Shown here in pieces: positions 61,685-64,000 of a DNA stretch of 64,000 bases; positions within the stretch are counted from its first letter, which is position 1, and each line of letters begins with the position of its first letter. Made by a program: the position numbers and the translations under genes. The DNA comes from an uncultured Lachnospiraceae bacterium (lineage in GTDB: Bacteria > Bacillota > Clostridia > Lachnospirales > Lachnospiraceae), in contig CANQTL010000005.1 in the NCBI GenBank assembly GCA_947626775.1, positions 1 to 64,000 of the forward strand, written 5' to 3'. The notes below the pieces were generated by a model. The model was not told where the DNA came from. It saw only the letters and a list, made by a program, of their open reading frames with translations, and did no database searches.

Positions 61685-62992
61685 ATGAGAATGTATGACC
61701 TTATTATGAAAAAGCGGAACGGCGGGGCTTTAAGCCGCAGTGAGATCGACGAGATGATCGCCGGATACACGGCGGGACAAATCCCGGATTACCAGATGGC
61801 GGCGATGATGATGGCCATCTATTTTCGGGGCATGAGCCCCGAGGAGACGGTGGCGCTCACCATGGCGATGGCTCACAGCGGGGACAGGATGGATTTAAGC
61901 GCCATTGCAGGCGTCAAGGTGGACAAGCACTCCACGGGCGGCGTCGGTGACAAGACTTCCATCGCTCTTGCACCTATGGCTGCCGCCTGCGGCGTGAAGA
62001 TCGCCAAGATGAGCGGCAGAGGACTGGGTCACACCGGCGGGACAATCGATAAACTGGAGAGTTTTGCGGGATTCACGACAGGGATCACCGCCGAGCGTTT
62101 TGTCAGACAGGTCAATGAGATCGGGATCTCGATTATGGGGCAGACGGCGGATATTGCGCCGGCGGACCGGAAGCTGTACGCGCTGCGGGACGTGACCGCC
62201 ACGGTGGACAACATGTCGCTGATCGCCAGCTCCATCATGAGCAAGAAGCTGGCCTCCGGCGCGGACGCCATCGTGCTGGATGTCAAGACGGGAAGCGGCG
62301 CCTTCATGAAGACGGAGGAGGACTCTTTTGCACTGGCCAGAGAGATGGTGACGCTGGGGAACATGGCTGGCAGAAAGACGATCGCCGTCGTGTCGGATAT
62401 GGACCAGCCGCTTGGGCGCGCGGTGGGAAACGCGCTGGAAGTGCAGGAGGCCATAGAGACCCTGCGGGGCGAGGGGCCGGAGGATTTCGCCGGGCTGTGC
62501 CGGACACTCGGTACGTATATGCTGCTTCTGGGCGGCGCAGCCGCAGACGAGCAGGAGGCGGAGAGCATGCTGGACCGGGTCGTGCGGGATGGCAGCGCGC
62601 TGCGCAAACTGGCGGAATTTGTGGAGGCGCAGGGCGGGGACGCCGGAATGGTCTACGATACGTCGCTTCTGCCGCAGGCCGCTATCGTCGAGGAGATTGC
62701 CGCCTCGCAGAGCGGATATGTGGAGAGGATTGACTGCGATGAGATTGGAATTTGTTCCCTGCTGCTCGGCGGAGGGCGGGAGACGAAGGAGAGTGCGGTC
62801 GATTTGTCGGTGGGGCTTGTGCTTCACAGAAAGGTGGGGGACTATGTGACGGCTGGAGAGTCCCTTGCGACCATCCATGCCAACGACAGAGAGCGGCTCG
62901 GGGAGGCCAGAGAGAGATTTCAGAAGGCCTATCATTTCTCGGATGCGGCTCCGGTCCTGCAGCCGCTGATCAGGGGCGTTGTGCGCGGATAG
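61685..62992 (+). CDS. pdp: Pyrimidine-nucleoside phosphorylase
   Basis: A 435-residue enzyme that splits uridine and thymidine with phosphate. The signature KVDKHSTGGVGDKTS and the KMSGRGLGHTGGTIDKLES segment are complete. The C-terminal domain (about 340-435) is present. Together with the purine phosphorylase and cytidine deaminase at 12.8-14.1 kb it shows active nucleoside salvage. It is 35 bases after rlmH. The symbol follows Bacillus usage; deoA is the other name used. Confidence 0.95.
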   Translation: MRMYDLIMKKRNGGALSRSEIDEMIAGYTAGQIPDYQMAAMMMAIYFRGMSPEETVALTMAMAHSGDRMDLSAIAGVKVDKHSTGGVGDKTSIALAPMAAACGVKIAKMSGRGLGHTGGTIDKLESFAGFTTGITAERFVRQVNEIGISIMGQTADIAPADRKLYALRDVTATVDNMSLIASSIMSKKLASGADAIVLDVKTGSGAFMKTEEDSFALAREMVTLGNMAGRKTIAVVSDMDQPLGRAVGNALEVQEAIETLRGEGPEDFAGLCRTLGTYMLLLGGAAADEQEAESMLDRVVRDGSALRKLAEFVEAQGGDAGMVYDTSLLPQAAIVEEIAASQSGYVERIDCDEIGICSLLLGGGRETKESAVDLSVGLVLHRKVGDYVTAGESLATIHANDRERLGEARERFQKAYHFSDAAPVLQPLIRGVVRG

Positions 62993-63015
62993 ACGGCTGT
63001 TGGCCCAGGATCGGA

Positions 63016-63045
63016 GTCATGAATTCCTCCCGGCTGTCATATAGT
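63016..63045 (+). promoter_or_regulatory. Possible sigma-E promoter of yqfC-yqfD
   Basis: GTCATGAA (63016-63023), a 14-bp spacer and CATATAGT (63038-63045) resemble sigma-E elements (GKMATATT and CATACAHT), five and six of eight. The start site would fall at or after the yqfC ATG, so either the promoter or the annotated start is imperfect. Confidence 0.3.
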
Positions 63046-63050
63046 AAACT

Positions 63051-63350
63051 ATGAAAAGAAATTATAGAAAAACGGCCCTTTCCGCCCTGTCCAACTCCAG
63101 AGAGATGCTCGTGGATTCGCTCAGGCTCCCCAAGGATACAATGCTGGGCGCGGCGATCGTGACGCTCACCGGGAACCGGGAAGCCTTCATACAGAATTAC
63201 AAGGGAATTCTGGAGTACACGGAGGAGTCGATCGTACTGCAGGGCAAAAACTGCAGGATCCGTCTGGAGGGAAAGCGGCTCTCCATAGATTACTATACCA
63301 ATGAAGACATGAAAATAAGCGGCAGCATCGACGCTGTCAGATTCGTTTGA
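63051..63350 (+). CDS. yqfC: Sporulation protein YqfC
   Basis: A 99-residue YqfC-family protein: LRLPKDTMLGAAIVTLTG, IQNYKGILEYTEESIVL and the IRLEGKRLSIDYYTNEDM C-terminal strand pattern are typical. In B. subtilis the gene is sigma-E dependent and precedes yqfD, as here. No good ribosome site stands before ATG 63051. An 11-codon frame (63019-63054) overlaps the start by ATGA. Confidence 0.9.
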   Translation: MKRNYRKTALSALSNSREMLVDSLRLPKDTMLGAAIVTLTGNREAFIQNYKGILEYTEESIVLQGKNCRIRLEGKRLSIDYYTNEDMKISGSIDAVRFV

Positions 63351-63363
63351 CGGAGATGGGAGA

Positions 63364-64000
63364 ATGCTTCATTGGATCCAGTATATCAGGGGTTATGTGA
63401 CGGTCCGGGTGTGGGGGTATTCCACGGAGCGCCTGCTCAATCTGTGCGGCAACCATGATATTCTTGTGTGGGACATTGTGCGCTGCGGCGACGAGGCCAC
63501 AATGAACGTCAGCGTAAAGGGATTTTTTGCCTTAAAGCCCCTTCTGAGGAAGACGGGAACGAAGGCGGCTGTCCTGAACAGGTATGGGCTGCCTTTTTTT
63601 ATGTCCAAAATGCGGCGGCGCAAAATATTTGTGGCCGGTTTCCTGGGCTGTATGCTCTTCTGGATTCTGATGTCCGGTTTTATATGGAATATCCGGATAG
63701 AGGGCAGCTACACGCTCACAGAGGATGTGCTGCTGGACTTTCTCGAGGGACAGGGCGTCCGCGTTCCTGTCCGAAAGAGCAGTCTGCAGCTCGAGGAGCT
63801 GGAGAAAGCGCTCCGGGAGAACTACGACGTCATTACCTGGACTTCCGTGCAGCTGAAAGGGACGACGCTGCTTGTCTGTATCAAGGAGAATGAGATGCCG
63901 GACTATGAAGGCGCCGGCCTTCAGACGGAGACGGCGGGCACGGATCTGACTGCGGCCAGGGCGGGGACAGTCTCCTATATGATCACGAGGAGCGGCGTGC
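63364..64000 (+). CDS. yqfD: Sporulation protein YqfD, 5' part
   Basis: 212 residues are visible and the gene runs off the window. YqfD is a mother-cell sporulation protein. The N-terminal domain ends in a helix (about 85-108: FVAGFLGCMLFWILMSGF) and is followed by a POTRA-like region (WNIRIEGSYTLTEDVLLDFL). It starts 13 bases after yqfC with GGAG 8 bases upstream. The order yqfC-yqfD is the same as in Bacillus and many clostridia. Confidence 0.9.
   Translation, partial: MLHWIQYIRGYVTVRVWGYSTERLLNLCGNHDILVWDIVRCGDEATMNVSVKGFFALKPLLRKTGTKAAVLNRYGLPFFMSKMRRRKIFVAGFLGCMLFWILMSGFIWNIRIEGSYTLTEDVLLDFLEGQGVRVPVRKSSLQLEELEKALRENYDVITWTSVQLKGTTLLVCIKENEMPDYEGAGLQTETAGTDLTAARAGTVSYMITRSGV

Overview
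The window looks like chromosomal DNA from a spore-forming, strictly anaerobic member of the Clostridia, most likely a Lachnospiraceae-type gut bacterium of moderately high GC. The case rests on gene content. Sporulation and germination genes are present (spoIVA, spoIIIE/ftsK with tepA next to it, yqfC-yqfD, a GerA-family germination protein). So are an anaerobic class III ribonucleotide reductase (nrdD-nrdG), a likely Re-citrate synthase beside an NADP-isocitrate dehydrogenase, an NfnAB-like transhydrogenase, formate-THF ligase and Rex. Shine-Dalgarno sequences are strong (AGGAGG type). No rRNA, tRNA, CRISPR array, prophage or insertion sequence was seen.

Layout: 1-759 is the end of an Rpn-type nuclease with a 12-bp in-frame repeat. 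1189-9603 holds two large secreted leucine-rich-repeat surface proteins (BspA type) with matching C-terminal anchors. 9627-15454 holds a lactonase-like beta-propeller protein, spoIVA, mscL fused to a zinc ribbon, and nucleoside salvage genes (purine nucleoside phosphorylase, cytidine deaminase, amidohydrolase). 15457-20225 holds a membrane-tethered MutS-like ATPase, RNase H, a 58-residue membrane protein, a WYL regulator and an aminotransferase. 20446-27156 holds nrdD-nrdG with a predicted promoter and NrdR-box pair, dUTPase, a GerA-family gene with a sigma-G-type promoter, and a GH1 glycosidase with an extra C-terminal domain.

27163-30853 is the least ordinary stretch. A regulator gene is interrupted at a nine-base homopolymer tract. 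Divergent from it lies a five-gene operon: Cys-rich mini-protein, AAA+ ATPase, membrane-anchored small protein, soluble small protein and multi-spanning membrane protein. No member beyond the AAA+ domain could be assigned a family. This is the best candidate for an undescribed system.

31061-36363 holds an esterase, a small subtilase and the operon Re-citrate synthase / GntR regulator / isocitrate dehydrogenase (2-oxoglutarate supply), with a likely operator on its promoter. 36436-43143 holds an ABC-F ATPase divergent from rex, NAD(P)HX repair, alanine racemase and a MazF-type toxin without a recognisable antitoxin. 43242-49281 holds a CBS/CorC membrane protein, YebC, O-acetylhomoserine sulfhydrylase, a GT-C-like membrane protein and TepA. 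49359-58530 holds SpoIIIE, Fhs, FolD, a zinc-ribbon/TPR membrane protein and NfnAB. 58692-64000 holds small regulatory and hypothetical genes, RlmH, pyrimidine nucleoside phosphorylase, YqfC and the start of YqfD. Almost all genes lie on the + strand; only the interrupted regulator and the ABC-F gene are on the - strand.
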